Source: Pseudoalteromonas peptidolytica
GTDB taxonomy: Bacteria > Pseudomonadota > Gammaproteobacteria > Enterobacterales > Alteromonadaceae
Direction of reading: 5' to 3'
Length of the DNA: 64,000 bases
Assembly (NCBI RefSeq): GCF_012641745.1
Contig: NZ_WEHZ01000014.1
Coordinates: 62,001 to 126,000, forward strand
The notes under the pieces were generated by a model, which was given only the letters and a program-made list of their open reading frames with translations, ran no database searches and had not been told where the DNA came from. This document shows positions 16,417-27,700 of this stretch, in pieces. Every line of letters begins with the position of its first letter. The stretch's first letter is position 1. A program made the position numbers and the translations under genes.

Positions 16417-17177
16417 ATCTTACCGTCTAAATTCCCGCAAACTATGGTAAAAACACTCTCTTCATGGAGTACAAAGTAGCAAGTAAATTTACTACCTGCT
16501 CGGATCTTATCGGATAAATCTTCAACTATTTCCAGCTCTAGCAAGTGTTTTTCAGTGTCTAACATGACTAACTTTGCCGCATCAAAGCCAAAGTATTTTT
16601 CCACATATTTATAGATAGCTTTAAATAAACTCTCTTTAGCAGAAAATAGTAATGTCACTAGATCGGAGTCATTAAAATTACTATGTTTAAAGGCTAATTC
16701 CTCTTCTTGCGAAATTACTAAGTCTCTGATTTCATTTGATATATCTTCTTTCATCCAGTGTTCTATATCGATTCCTAAGTATTCGTACTCACTTTCAATT
16801 GCTGCGGCACAGATAGCACTTGTATCAACATGAGAGATAGAGCCTAGAAGTCCTTCAGGCCAAATTGGTTGTCTGTTTTCTCCAATTGGTATTTGCTTAC
16901 AACTCCTGTTTAGAGATTTTACAGCTTGCGATGCACAAAAACGGCCTGCTAAAAATTCACTTTGGCGACTTTTTACCGCTGAGTGAAGTGATTCAGGAAA
17001 CTCGATACCTAATTCATCAAACTGCATTGAGCTAAAGTTATCACTGTTAAATTGGCACTTATAAAGCTGTATGTCCTTTAAATGTGGTAAAGTATACGAC
17101 TCAGTGGCTTCTATAAAGGCATTGTTTATACAATGGCTTTCTGATATTTTACGGTTGTGAAAATGTAACTGTTGCAT
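16413..17177 (-). CDS. 4'-phosphopantetheinyl transferase, EntD/Sfp type
   Basis: This enzyme moves the phosphopantetheine arm from CoA to the conserved Ser of carrier domains, making NRPS and PKS carriers active. Numbering from the chosen start: AGRFCASQAV near 77-86, PIWPEGLLGSISHVD at 104-118, the Mg-binding GIDIE (D137, E139) and FSAKESLFKA (178-187). The start codes MQQLHFHN and has GGAG 6 nt upstream. Earlier in-frame starts at 17189 and 17231 exist, the last overlapping the upstream gene. It is the only such enzyme in the window and is the obvious activator of the ten carrier domains in the NRPS/PKS proteins. EntD-type enzymes often sit in siderophore loci, which is suggestive only. 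Confidence 0.92.
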   Translation of the reverse strand: MQQLHFHNRKISESHCINNAFIEATESYTLPHLKDIQLYKCQFNSDNFSSMQFDELGIEFPESLHSAVKSRQSEFLAGRFCASQAVKSLNRSCKQIPIGENRQPIWPEGLLGSISHVDTSAICAAAIESEYEYLGIDIEHWMKEDISNEIRDLVISQEEELAFKHSNFNDSDLVTLLFSAKESLFKAIYKYVEKYFGFDAAKLVMLDTEKHLLELEIVEDLSDKIRAGSKFTCYFVLHEESVFTIVCGNLDGKI

Positions 17178-17200
17178 AAGCATCTCCATATTCAAAAGAA

Positions 17201-17392
17201 CTACTGGTCTTTTGAAATTGAAGGTTCGCACTTATCAACGATGCGACAGTATGCCAATGTATATAAGTCGCTAAGCAAAGCTGCTTGTAATTCTTGGTCG
17301 TTGTTTGTTGTGTTAGCTTCACTCGCATATGTATTAAAAGAAAGTAGAGTTGTTGCTAAGATTACTGCTAATTTTTTTGTTACGTTTTTCAT
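17201..17392 (-). CDS. Small secreted protein at the head of the transferase operon
   Basis: A 63-aa protein with a clean signal peptide (KKLAVILATTLLSF, cleavage after NTYA), leaving a mature peptide of about 39 residues with two Cys and many acidic and Asn residues. AAGGA is 7 nt before the ATG. It ends 23 bp before the phosphopantetheinyl transferase start, so the two are probably one transcript. It matches no family I know. It is not a double-glycine precursor, since its N-terminus is a Sec signal. It could be a periplasmic accessory or a small peptide product. Confidence 0.65.
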   Translation of the reverse strand: MKNVTKKLAVILATTLLSFNTYASEANTTNNDQELQAALLSDLYTLAYCRIVDKCEPSISKDQ

Positions 17393-17652
17393 GTGTTAAT
17401 CCTTAATAATGGAACATAGTTGAATTGTTTAACTAGGCTTCAGGTCGCTCTCTAAAGCTCCATTTCAAGGTACTCAAGGTAGGATGATTAAAACTCTCGG
17501 AATGTTTTTGGTTCTTACTTTTAAATCGTGGGAATAGCTATTTATAATCTCGCGGAATTGTCACGGTATTGAATTTAAAGCTTTTTTTCTTGCTGGCATT
17601 AAGGCGGTGAGAAAAAAGGAAACAAAATCTTCTGGTAAAGGTATTGTTTGCG

Positions 17653-19752
17653 ATGGAAATTAAGTGTGGGAATTGGGATGTCTTTGTTGATGATCTCGTT
17701 GTGCAGATCCACGATGAGACATTTAAACTAGAGCCCAAAACGATGGACTTATTGGTATGCCTGGCTAAAAATCAGGGTAATATCATGTCTAAGGATGCTC
17801 TAATAGAAAGTGTATGGGATGGTATGGTCGTCAGTGATCATGCGGTGACATCTTGTATCGCAAAACTAAGAAAGGTGCTTTCTCAAGATCAGAGTATTCC
17901 AATATATATTGAAACTATCTCCAAGCGCGGTTACCGTATCCCCAAGCAGGTATATGTTTCGATCTGCAATAAAGAAGAGGTAACTGAAACTACGAGTCAT
18001 ACATCGGCAACGAGTACGAATAATATCAAACTGATCAAGGTATCAGTCGTATTGATATTTGCACTTGTTGTTATTTTGGTGGTGTTTTATAGCGCAGATA
18101 CCTTATCCATTGTTAAAGAGAACCATGTTGTAGAGAAGCCGTTAAAGTTTCAAGGTATGCACCCGGTCACTAGTTTAGAGGGGCCTGAGAAAACACCTAG
18201 AGCTTCACCGGATGGGAAGTTTATTAGTTACTTATCTTTCAACCTTGATGAGAAAAGGTGGGATATCAATATATCGTTGTCATCTTCCAGGGAAATTGTA
18301 CATCGCATCTTAGACGTTTCTGAATTTACGGCTCCAGCATGGTCATTTTCCAGTGATAAAATTATATTTCATAGAATAGGAGAGGATTTTTGTGAAATCT
18401 ATATAGCTGGCTTGCGTGAAAGTACTTGGAGTGAAGAAAGCGTTTATACTTGTGAACTATTCAGCCATGCTATGGATTTTGCTTGGGATAAGAAAATCGA
18501 ACTTATCTACTTTAATGAAAAACCATACCTAACTGAGCCCGCGGCAATCTTTCAGTTAAACCTAAATACTGGACGAAAAGTACAAGTAACTAATCCAATC
18601 GTTAGTGGCTTTGGAGATTACCGTTTAAACTATTCATATGACTTAGGTCTGTTATATTTTCTCCGCAACGAGCATTGGAAGAAGAGCACTGATTTTTATA
18701 GCTTAGATCCTCTCAAACAAGAGATAACGCACTTATTTAAAAAAGATAGATTAATCAAATATTTTACGCTAACCGAAGCCGGTTATCCGCTGTTTTCCAG
18801 TAGCAAGTACTCCTTTGATTATTTTGATTTATTAACTACGAAACAACATTCTGCATATCGAGCTTCTTTTCCGATAAAGCACCCACAGATATTCGCTGAT
18901 GATAACAAGCTGCTATTCATGGTGGAATCGATAAAAGGGAGAGATTTAGAAGTTTTCTCACATAATAAGGATGTGCCAACTGCGCTACTTAAAACCCTTA
19001 ACACTTCTAGGGACGACTATAGCCCTAGGTTTGCCAACAAGACAGGGTTACTTGCGTTCGTCTCCAATCGTAATGGTTCACCGCAAGTGTTTGTTGTTAA
19101 TATGCAAGGTAAGGTGATTTCTACGAGTAAGTTACCTGAAGAAGTGCGCCCAACAGGCTTAGTTTGGTCAGCAGATGATTCAAAAGTTTTATTTTTATTC
19201 GAACAAGATATATACTCAGTGAATGCAAACACTGGCGAGCATGAAGTGACTGAGTTATACCAACCTTATTACGCATTCAGTGATGTAGCTCGAGAAGGTC
19301 GTTCGTATTACCTGTCTTCCGACCATAAATTGGATTGGCAGATATATAAGGTAGGCGACAATCAAGTTGAGCAAGTAACAGATAAAGGAGGGTATTATGG
19401 CATCGAAAGTGATGACGGGAAGTATCTTTATTTTAGTAAGTTTAGAGCGAAAGGGCTCTGGCGAACCGCTATCGATGTCGGTAACGAAGAGTTAGTGATC
19501 CCCGATATTGATCTATTGAATACTGGCGGGTTTCAAATATTAGGAAAGTACCTTTACTATAAAGAAAATACCAAAGACGGGTTTATTGTCTTTCGGTTTG
19601 ATACTGAAAATGATGAGCTAGAGCAATTTGCTAATATCAAAGGTGAAGTCGATAAAGGATTTAGCGTTTCATTTGATGGGAAATATGTTATTTATACAAA
19701 TAATATGACAGAGGTTGAGTCTGACATCGTGATGGCTGAAAGGTTACGCTAG
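17653..19752 (+). CDS. Second CadC-like membrane-anchored regulator with propeller-like sensor
   Basis: Same layout as the regulator at 13640: an OmpR/PhoB-type winged helix at 1-100 (FKLEPKTMDLLVCLA, VSDHAVTSCIAKLRKVL, ETISKRGYRIP), one membrane helix at about 129-147, and a large C-terminal part. The latter holds TolB-like blades that are easier to see here: RASPDGKFISYLSF, SPRFANKTGLLAFVSNRNG and LVWSADDSKVLFLF. ATG 17653 is preferred over the TTG at 17644. The gene is divergent from the secreted-protein/transferase operon across 260 bp, so it probably controls that operon, and perhaps itself. It also lies upstream of the AstB homologue and the NRPS genes. The signal is unknown. Confidence 0.9.
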   Translation: MEIKCGNWDVFVDDLVVQIHDETFKLEPKTMDLLVCLAKNQGNIMSKDALIESVWDGMVVSDHAVTSCIAKLRKVLSQDQSIPIYIETISKRGYRIPKQVYVSICNKEEVTETTSHTSATSTNNIKLIKVSVVLIFALVVILVVFYSADTLSIVKENHVVEKPLKFQGMHPVTSLEGPEKTPRASPDGKFISYLSFNLDEKRWDINISLSSSREIVHRILDVSEFTAPAWSFSSDKIIFHRIGEDFCEIYIAGLRESTWSEESVYTCELFSHAMDFAWDKKIELIYFNEKPYLTEPAAIFQLNLNTGRKVQVTNPIVSGFGDYRLNYSYDLGLLYFLRNEHWKKSTDFYSLDPLKQEITHLFKKDRLIKYFTLTEAGYPLFSSSKYSFDYFDLLTTKQHSAYRASFPIKHPQIFADDNKLLFMVESIKGRDLEVFSHNKDVPTALLKTLNTSRDDYSPRFANKTGLLAFVSNRNGSPQVFVVNMQGKVISTSKLPEEVRPTGLVWSADDSKVLFLFEQDIYSVNANTGEHEVTELYQPYYAFSDVAREGRSYYLSSDHKLDWQIYKVGDNQVEQVTDKGGYYGIESDDGKYLYFSKFRAKGLWRTAIDVGNEELVIPDIDLLNTGGFQILGKYLYYKENTKDGFIVFRFDTENDELEQFANIKGEVDKGFSVSFDGKYVIYTNNMTEVESDIVMAERLR

Positions 19753-20273
19753 TATGTACGGTTTTCCTCTTTTGTTAATTGCTGAACAAAATAGATGAAT
19801 GTCTCACGTGTGAGATGTGTTGTTCACGCAACATGGTGACGCATCATAGCACTTTCATTTAATGTGCAATAAATTTGAGAAACTAAGGCTGACGCCAAAA
19901 AAGATAAAATCTCGCACCTGACTTGAGGTTTATGTAAGGAATGAGCTAATTGAATGCTTTATCGCTCACCTTAATTATTTACCTAGTTTAGGGATACCGA
20001 GGAAAATTCATGGGTCAATAACTCGGCTATTGGAAGTGAATTTAACGCCTCTAGCGCTATGGTTGGATACCAAAGAGGCGATAGTTAGCAAAAGTGCAGG
20101 TATTAAGTGTAACCAAAACGAAAAGTTGTGCTTTATGTGCACGGACCAGGAAACCTTAGTGGTTTCAATGTTATTAACAAAATTTCACTATCTGCGGATA
20201 GAACACTTGGTTAAGTAAGTCGGAAACACAATGAACAGTAGGCTGTATCAGTTCACTATTTACAGGAAAAATA
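19753..20273. other. Gene-free region upstream of the AstB homologue
   Basis: No convincing gene is seen in these 520 bp. The only dyad I noticed is TCTCAC-GT-GTGAGA at 19802-19815, shortly after the regulator stop codon. The rest is AT-rich and must contain the promoter of the AstB homologue, but no box stands out. Confidence 0.4.
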
Positions 20274-21605
20274 ATGAAAACAATAGAAGTAAATTTTGAC
20301 GGCTTGGTCGGCCCAAGTCACAACTTTTCGGGTTTATCATCAGGAAATCGCGCTTCACAATTTAACAAAGGACGCATATCCAACCCAAAGTTAGCTGCCT
20401 TACAAGGGCTAGAAAAAATGAAGTTGTTGATGGATAGTGGTTTAACACAAGGGATACTTCCGCCTCAGATGAGGCCTGATATTAGCATGCTAAGACGGTT
20501 TGGCTTTACGGGAAGTGAGTACCATATCATTGATAAAGTTTCCAAAATAGAGCCACAACTACTGAGCCTATGTTATTCATCGTCCTCAATGTGGGCCGCC
20601 AATAGCGCTACAATTTCTCCCAGCTCTGACACGGGTGATGGTAAGCTACACATTACGGCTGCTAACCTTGCATCTAAGTTTCATCGGAGTTTAGAAGTGG
20701 AAGGTACAGAGTTAGCACTAAAGAAGATTTTTAAAGATAGTGATAAATTCGTGCATCATCCAGCATTGCCTCCTGCTGAGTTATTTAAAGATGAAGGCGC
20801 TGCAAACCAACTGCGATTTTGCAATGAGTATGGTGACGCTGGTTTAAACGTATTCGTTCATAACCAATGTGCAACGGTTGCGGAGAATGAAGGTAGACAG
20901 TCGCGTCAAGCGCATGAAAGTATCCGGAGATTACATCAGTTAAACTCAGATACAACCATCCTCCTAATGCAAAACCCTGAAGTTGTGTCAAAAGGTTTTT
21001 TCCACAACGATACTATTGCTGTAAATAATAAAAATGTTTTTCTCTATCATGAAATGGCTTATATAAACCATGATGAATTGACAACAAAGATAGCCGAATA
21101 TTTTGGGGGTAGGTCAAACTTTTACCCTATCTGCGTACCTTCAGAAATGATCAGCCTAGACTTGGCTTTGAAAACGTATATGTTTAATTCTCAGCTTATT
21201 TCTATAAATAGTGAACATATGGCATTAATCGCTCCGATTGAATGCAGTATGGAACCAACAGTTAAACAATTTTTGGATAGCATTATCACCTCTGATAACC
21301 CTGTGAAGTCGATACATTATGTCGATCTTAGGCAAAGCATGTTAAATGGAGGTGGGCCAGCTTGTTTACGTTTGCGTGTACAGCTGACAGAAAGAGAGCT
21401 CGCGGCGGTGCATTCAGGGGTTATCCTGACACCTGAACTGTATGCACAGCTTCGTCAGTGGATTGAAAAATACTATAGAGATCAGCTTCGTGTAGAAGAT
21501 TTAGCTGACCCTAATCTATATGTAGAAAGCTGTGAAGCATTGGATAACCTGTCGCAAATTTTAGATTTAAATTCGCTTTATTTTTTTCAGCAGAGCGAAA
21601 TATAA
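20274..21605 (+). CDS. astB: N-succinylarginine dihydrolase (AstB) homologue
   Basis: AstB opens the guanidino group of N2-succinylarginine, giving N2-succinylornithine, CO2 and two NH3, in the arginine succinyltransferase pathway. At 443 aa the protein is full length and starts with the family hallmark NFDGLVGPSHNFSGLS. The catalytic residues appear kept: a Glu in DEGAANQLRF, a His in GFFHNDTIAV, and the Cys in NGGGPACLRLR (about residue 364). No astA, astC, astD or astE lies nearby; the neighbours are a CadC-like regulator and an NRPS cluster. A housekeeping role is possible, but the place suggests supply or editing of an arginine-derived building block. A hairpin follows the stop codon, so the gene may be transcribed alone. 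Start ATG has AGGAAAA upstream. Confidence 0.88.
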   Translation: MKTIEVNFDGLVGPSHNFSGLSSGNRASQFNKGRISNPKLAALQGLEKMKLLMDSGLTQGILPPQMRPDISMLRRFGFTGSEYHIIDKVSKIEPQLLSLCYSSSSMWAANSATISPSSDTGDGKLHITAANLASKFHRSLEVEGTELALKKIFKDSDKFVHHPALPPAELFKDEGAANQLRFCNEYGDAGLNVFVHNQCATVAENEGRQSRQAHESIRRLHQLNSDTTILLMQNPEVVSKGFFHNDTIAVNNKNVFLYHEMAYINHDELTTKIAEYFGGRSNFYPICVPSEMISLDLALKTYMFNSQLISINSEHMALIAPIECSMEPTVKQFLDSIITSDNPVKSIHYVDLRQSMLNGGGPACLRLRVQLTERELAAVHSGVILTPELYAQLRQWIEKYYRDQLRVEDLADPNLYVESCEALDNLSQILDLNSLYFFQQSEI

Positions 21606-21608
21606 AAA

Positions 21609-21638
21609 GATATGGCACTCATTGGGGAGTGCTATATC
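21609..21638 (+). terminator. Hairpin after the AstB homologue
   Basis: GATATGGCACTC and GAGTGCTATATC pair over 12 bp with one G-U, around a 6-nt loop, beginning 4 bp after the stop codon. No clear T run follows. It separates the dihydrolase from the NRPS operon. Confidence 0.6.
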
Positions 21639-21752
21639 ACATACAAATTTAATTAATCATTATTTATCAATGAGTAGTGTTTAAAGTGTAACAGAAGAAT
21701 TAGAACCTACGCTTTAATACTAAGATTGTCATAGAGTTAAGAGGAAAAGAAG

Positions 21753-24700
21753 TTGATTGAACAACAAAATAAGCCACTTCCCAAAGTGCTACTAAAGTTG
21801 ATTGAGAATAGTCAAAACTATCCTGATAAGGTGGCTTTCACGTTTATCGAAGCGCAAGGTGAAGTAGAACTTACTTTTAAAGAGCTGGAACATCAAGCGA
21901 GAGTAATGGCTAAGCAGCTCTTAGATAACGGAAAGAAAGGCGATAGAGTTGCACTTCTACTTCCAAATGGAGCGGCATATATTATCTCGATGTATGCATG
22001 TATGTTTGCTGGCTTGGTATCAGTCCCCCTCTATCCCGCAAGAGCGAAAGATAAGCACTCCAGAATCGATGCTGTTGTTGATAACTGTAATTCAACTATC
22101 ATAGTTACATTAAGTGATAATCTTGAAAATACAAAAGCTTACTTTGACAGTAGCAGCTATGATTTTCACAGTAACATCGTAACGTTTGAAGCATTGTTAG
22201 AAGGTGATGCGATAGAAATTGACACCCAAATTGATGCTGACGACATCTCATATCTACAATATACATCAGGTTCTACAGGGATCCCGAAGGGAGCAATCAT
22301 TACCTATGGAAACATCGCGGCAAACTTAGATGCATTAATTGCAGCGAGTGATAGCAGTGAAAAGGATGTTTTTGTAAATTGGTTGCCTCTGTTTCATGAT
22401 TTAGGATTAGTAAATACGCTATTCCTACCTGCTTATATTGGTGCCCAGTCAGTTATTATGTCTCCTTCTGACTTTATCAGAAACCCATTTTCGTGGTTGT
22501 CCGCCATTGATAAATATAAAGGGACGATATGTGGTGGTCCAAACTTCTCGTTTGATCATTGTTGTAAGCATGTTACGGATGAGCAGGTATCACAGCTAGA
22601 CCTCAGCAGTTGGCAAGTTGCATTCAATGCTGGAGAGCCTATCAGGGCGAAGACTTTTGAGAAGTTTCACGATAAGTTTAAATTAGCAGGCTTTTCAAAA
22701 GAAGCTTACTATCCTAGCTATGGGATGGCTGAAATCACAGTGTTCTTAAGTGCACCACTGCGTGCTAATTGTGCAATAACAACTCACTTTTGTACCGAGT
22801 CCCTTGGTGCGGGAATTGCGAAGGCCTTGGAGACTGGTGCAACAGCAGTAAACTCGACAACTCTTTTGGGGTGTGGTCAAACATATACAGACCATAGTGC
22901 AATCATTGTAGACCCCACAACACTTGAAATTTTACCAGATAATCAGATTGGTGAAATCTGGGCCAGTGGTAGTAGTGTGGCGCTAGGTTATTGGGGTCGA
23001 GAGGAAGAAACTGCTAAGACATTCGGTGCACAGCCAAAGGGGAGTGATGCCAAATACCTCAGAACTGGTGATTTAGGCTTTATCTATAATGGTGAAATAT
23101 ATGTCGCTGGTAGAATAAAAGATACCATCATCATCAACGGAACTAATTATTACCCACAAGATATAGAGTTTGTTGCAGAACAAGCGCTAGAAGGGTTGCC
23201 TCTTGGGAATGCTGCTGCATTTTCAATAGAAGATGAAGCAACAGAAAAGTTAGTGCTCGTGCAAGAGTTACGCCCAAGCAAAGATATCAAAGAAGAATTA
23301 GACTCGGTTATTCATAAAATCAGTGAGGCTATCAGTACACGTATAGGGCTAGATATTTACAGTATCAAGCTGGTACGCAAAGGTAAGCTTTTAAAAACCT
23401 CTAGTGGCAAAGTGAAAAGGCAAGCGACAAAAGAGTCATTCTTAAATGGAGATCTTGGAGAATATCATGGTGTAACATTTAAGGATACATCAAGTGAATT
23501 GGCAGATAATCTTGAATTAACTCGTCAGATACAAGCTAACGCTGTAGAGCGCACTACACTATTCGAATATTTACAAGCTGAGATATCATCTGTTACTAAA
23601 CAGCCTATTGATAACGTGAGTTATGATAGTTCTTTATTGTCATTAGTGATGAATTCACTGCGAGCGTCGCAATTACAAGCAAGATTAGAAAGAACATTTT
23701 CCGTCTCCTTGCCACTTGCCGAATTACTCGCAGTTGCTAAGGTCAAAGACTTAATTGATACCATTTTATTAAAATTAAATAACGTTAAAACTGAGCAATC
23801 CATTGAACCTCAACAGATCATTGAAGGTAAGCTTTACCCTGCAAGCGCAAATCAAAGGTCTTTGTGGTCGCTACATCAAAGAACGCCATTACAAACAGCC
23901 TACAATATTCACTATGCCTTTAAGTTCGAGTCATCAAGCTTGGAGATTGATCGGGTAAAGTGTGCTTGGGATAAGGTGATTGCCAAACATGCGGCGTTAC
24001 GTACGCAATTTCAATTTGCTGATGGCATCCTAAATCAAAAGATTTCTTCTGATCTCGGTGAATATTTTACGCACAAACACTGTAATAACTCTGTTGCAGT
24101 AGAGGACGCATTACGGCAAGCCGCTTCGTATCATTTTGATTTGGAGAATGGCCCTTTAATTAGAATTGAACTAATCAGTTCCAGTGAAGACAATTATTTA
24201 GCGATTACACTTCATCACATTGTGACAGATATGCACTCAATGATGATCTTAATCGAAGACTTCAAGCGCTTTTATACAGCCAATACAGTAGAGGAGTATG
24301 AACAAACGAACGCATTTTCTTATGTTGACTTTACACTGTGGCAAAGCAAAGTGGAGCGTTCTGAACCCTATCAAACGCAGCACGAATTCTGGCAAGATAG
24401 GTTAAGTAACGTAAACCCTAATCTAGAGCTAGTTACAGACTTTGTTCGTCCTAAATCATACTGTTATGATGGTGAAGTGGCCTCGTTGATGCTAAATAGC
24501 GATGAAAAAGAGGCTGTTAAGCAGTTTGCAGTGAGTAATAACATTACGATGAACCAGCTGCTTCTATCTATTTATTTTCTTTTCCTATATAGATATACAG
24601 GCCAAGATGACATTGTAGTTGGCACTCCAAGTATGGGTAGGCATCTTAGCTGTTTTAACTCAACAATTGGGTATTTTGTTAACCCTCTCCCTATTCGAAG

Positions 24701-27700
24701 CAGTTTAAGTCGAGATCTGACTTTCCAACAGCTACTCACAGATATAAAACAAAATCTATTGTCTGCAATGGCAAATAGCCAGGTACCGTTTGAACATATT
24801 GTAAATAGTACCTTAAGTACTCGGCTTGAAAATTTTGCACCCTTGTTCCAAACCATGTTTGTGTACCAAACAACCGATGCAAAAGACTATGAAGTACTTG
24901 ATATACTGCTCAATAATAGTGGCGCACTTGCCTTGAGTGAAAATGAAAGACTGATCCCGGTGCAACGCGATAAGTCGACGGCTCAGTTTGATTTAATGTT
25001 AGAAGCAACAGAGTTCGATCAGAGTATAAAGTTAGAAATTAACTATAACACTTCCTTGTTTGAGCGTGCGACAGCTGAGAATATGCTCAACAGTATTAAA
25101 GAGTTGCTATTTGCAGTAATACAAAACCAGCATGAGACCTTAGATAAAGTCGCTATACTCAGTGAATCGCAGGAGCATAAAGTGGCAGCTATGCTGGCTC
25201 CTCGTAGACGCTTCAATAACGCATCAAATACCATTCAGTCTTTATTTGAAGCGCAAGTAGAAAGAGGGGCTGAGCAAATTGCTGTAGAGTCAACAAATGG
25301 CGATAAACTCACGTATCTTGAGCTCAATAAGCGAGCGAACCAGCTCGCTCGCCACTTGCAAACGCAGGGCATTCGAGCTGGAGATAAGATTGCGCTGTTG
25401 ATTGATAGAAACATTAATACCGTTGTTGCTATTCTTGCGGTATTAAAAGCTGGAGCTGCTTATGTCCCGCTCAATACGACTAATCCTTCGTCTCGTTTGG
25501 AGGGGATATTATTAGATGCTCAAGTTGATTTTATGATTTGTGAATCTAATACCGAACATACGATATTTGATGGTAAAAAATTCATTATTGATGCAGATGC
25601 TGAGTCACAAAAATTGGCAGAGTATAGTGGCCAAAACTTACAAGTTGATATTGAGAACAATGCATTAGCTTATGTAATTTATACATCTGGCTCTACCGGT
25701 AAGCCTAAAGGCGTGATGGTAACGCATAATAATGTCATGAGACTTATCGACTCAGCTTGTGAACTCTACTCTTTTTCAGATCAGGATGTATGGACTTTAT
25801 TCCACTCTTATAGCTTTGACGTCTCAGTGTGGGAAATGTGGGGAGCCTTGTTTACAGGAGCTAAATTAATAGTGATGCCGCTTGAAATTGCTCGAGACTC
25901 CTTTGCAATGCGTAATTTAGTGCAACACTATGGGGTAACTGTACTTTCTCAAACGCCATCGGCTTTTTATCCTTTCATGGCTGTTGAAGGGCTCGAAAGT
26001 TATCATCATGAACTCCGTTACGTGGTTTTTGGAGGAGAAAAATTAGAGCTACAGAAATTACAACCTTGGTTCGAAGCAAACTCAAACTCTCAAACCAAAC
26101 TAGTAAACATGTATGGCATTACAGAAACTTGCGTCCACTCTACGTTTAAAGAAATTGGAGTGTCCGCATTAAAATCTACAGGTAACTTAATCGGCCAGCC
26201 TTTGGGTGATATAGGGATTTACATCTGTAATGACAGTATGCAAATACAGCCTTTTGGGGTGATCGGGGAGATGTACCTCACAGGGGATTGTGTCGCCAAA
26301 GGTTACTTAAATAATGAAACACTAACGAGTGAGCGATTCTTTAATCATCAGTTTCCTGGTCAACAAAGTTTACCAGTATACAAATCAGGAGATTTAGCGT
26401 ATTTGCGACATGATGGCGAACTTTGTTATGTGTCTCGTGCAGACGATCAGGTCAAAGTGCGTGGCTTTAGAATAGAATTAGGAGAGATTGAAGGCTGTAT
26501 TCAAGCGCTAGATGGTGTGAAAGAAGCCGCTGTTTTGTGCGTGACACATGATGAAAGCAAAAAGCTTGTTGGCTATGTTGTAGCAGAACAAGGGGTTGAT
26601 TCTAAAGGTGTATTTACACATTTGAAAAGGCACCTACCGGATTATATGGTTCCTGCATCAATCATGATGCTCGATAATCTCCCACTTACTGCCAATGGTA
26701 AGTTAAATAAAAGAGCATTGCCTGAGCCTATTTATCATCATGGCAATGATGTTCAATCTGATACTGTACCTGTCACACCTTTGGAGCTTGAGTTACTGGA
26801 TATTTGGGCCAGACTATTGAGCGTGCCGAAAGAGAATATTTCAAAAAATGATAGCTTTTTCTCTTTGGGTGGTGATTCAATCTTAGCTATTCAACTATCT
26901 TCTCAGGCTAAATTGGCTGGCTTATCACTTACACCAAATGATATTTTCAAGCACCCAACGATTGAAATGCAAGCCGTAGTAGGTGATAAGGAAAGTGAGG
27001 TCTTAATAGAATGTGAAACAGAATCTCGTAGTGCTCCACTCACTGCCATTCAAAAGTGGTTTTTCTCGTTGGATTTGGTTGACCATTCTCGTTGGACACA
27101 GTCACTAAGGCTAGAAGTGAAAGAAGGGATCTCAAAAGAGGTGTATCAAGCCGCATTTAAACAGCTGATACAAGCACATCGAATATTCAAAACTGGATTT
27201 TCAGGTGATGCTCAACACTACCTTGATGAGAATGCGCTTGCTTCTTTAGAATATAACACGGTAGGTTCTGCTCAGGAGGCCAGACTTCTTGAAGCTAAAT
27301 TACAAGGTAGTCTGAATATTGAGACCGGTAATACTGTTGCTGCAAGTTATATTTGTTCACAAGACACTCCTGATTATATTTTTATTACTATTCATCATTT
27401 GATTGTCGATGCTGTTTCATGGCGGATCCTAATTGAAGACTTTTCCCATGCAATCTTAGATCGTGTTAATAATGTCGTGTCGGAGCGAAAAAATACGACT
27501 TCTTATTTTCAGTGGGCTGCGGAATTACATGCTTACAGCGACGTAGACTCGGTTGCCAAAGAGGTCCCATATTGGCAAGGTGTTATTGATAAACACTACT
27601 CTGCTTTACCGTTTCGCTCCGAAATGCAAGCAACCTATGAAGAGCAGAAGAAAGTTACGGTTGAGTTAGGACAAAGTGAAACGCAGACATTGCTCAAAAA

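Noticed and set aside
17201-17392. Third RiPP precursor
   Set aside because: It has a Sec signal peptide and no GG leader related to the other two.
20030-20218. 62-aa open frame upstream of the AstB homologue
   Set aside because: TTG start, no ribosome site and no recognisable domain; taken as chance.
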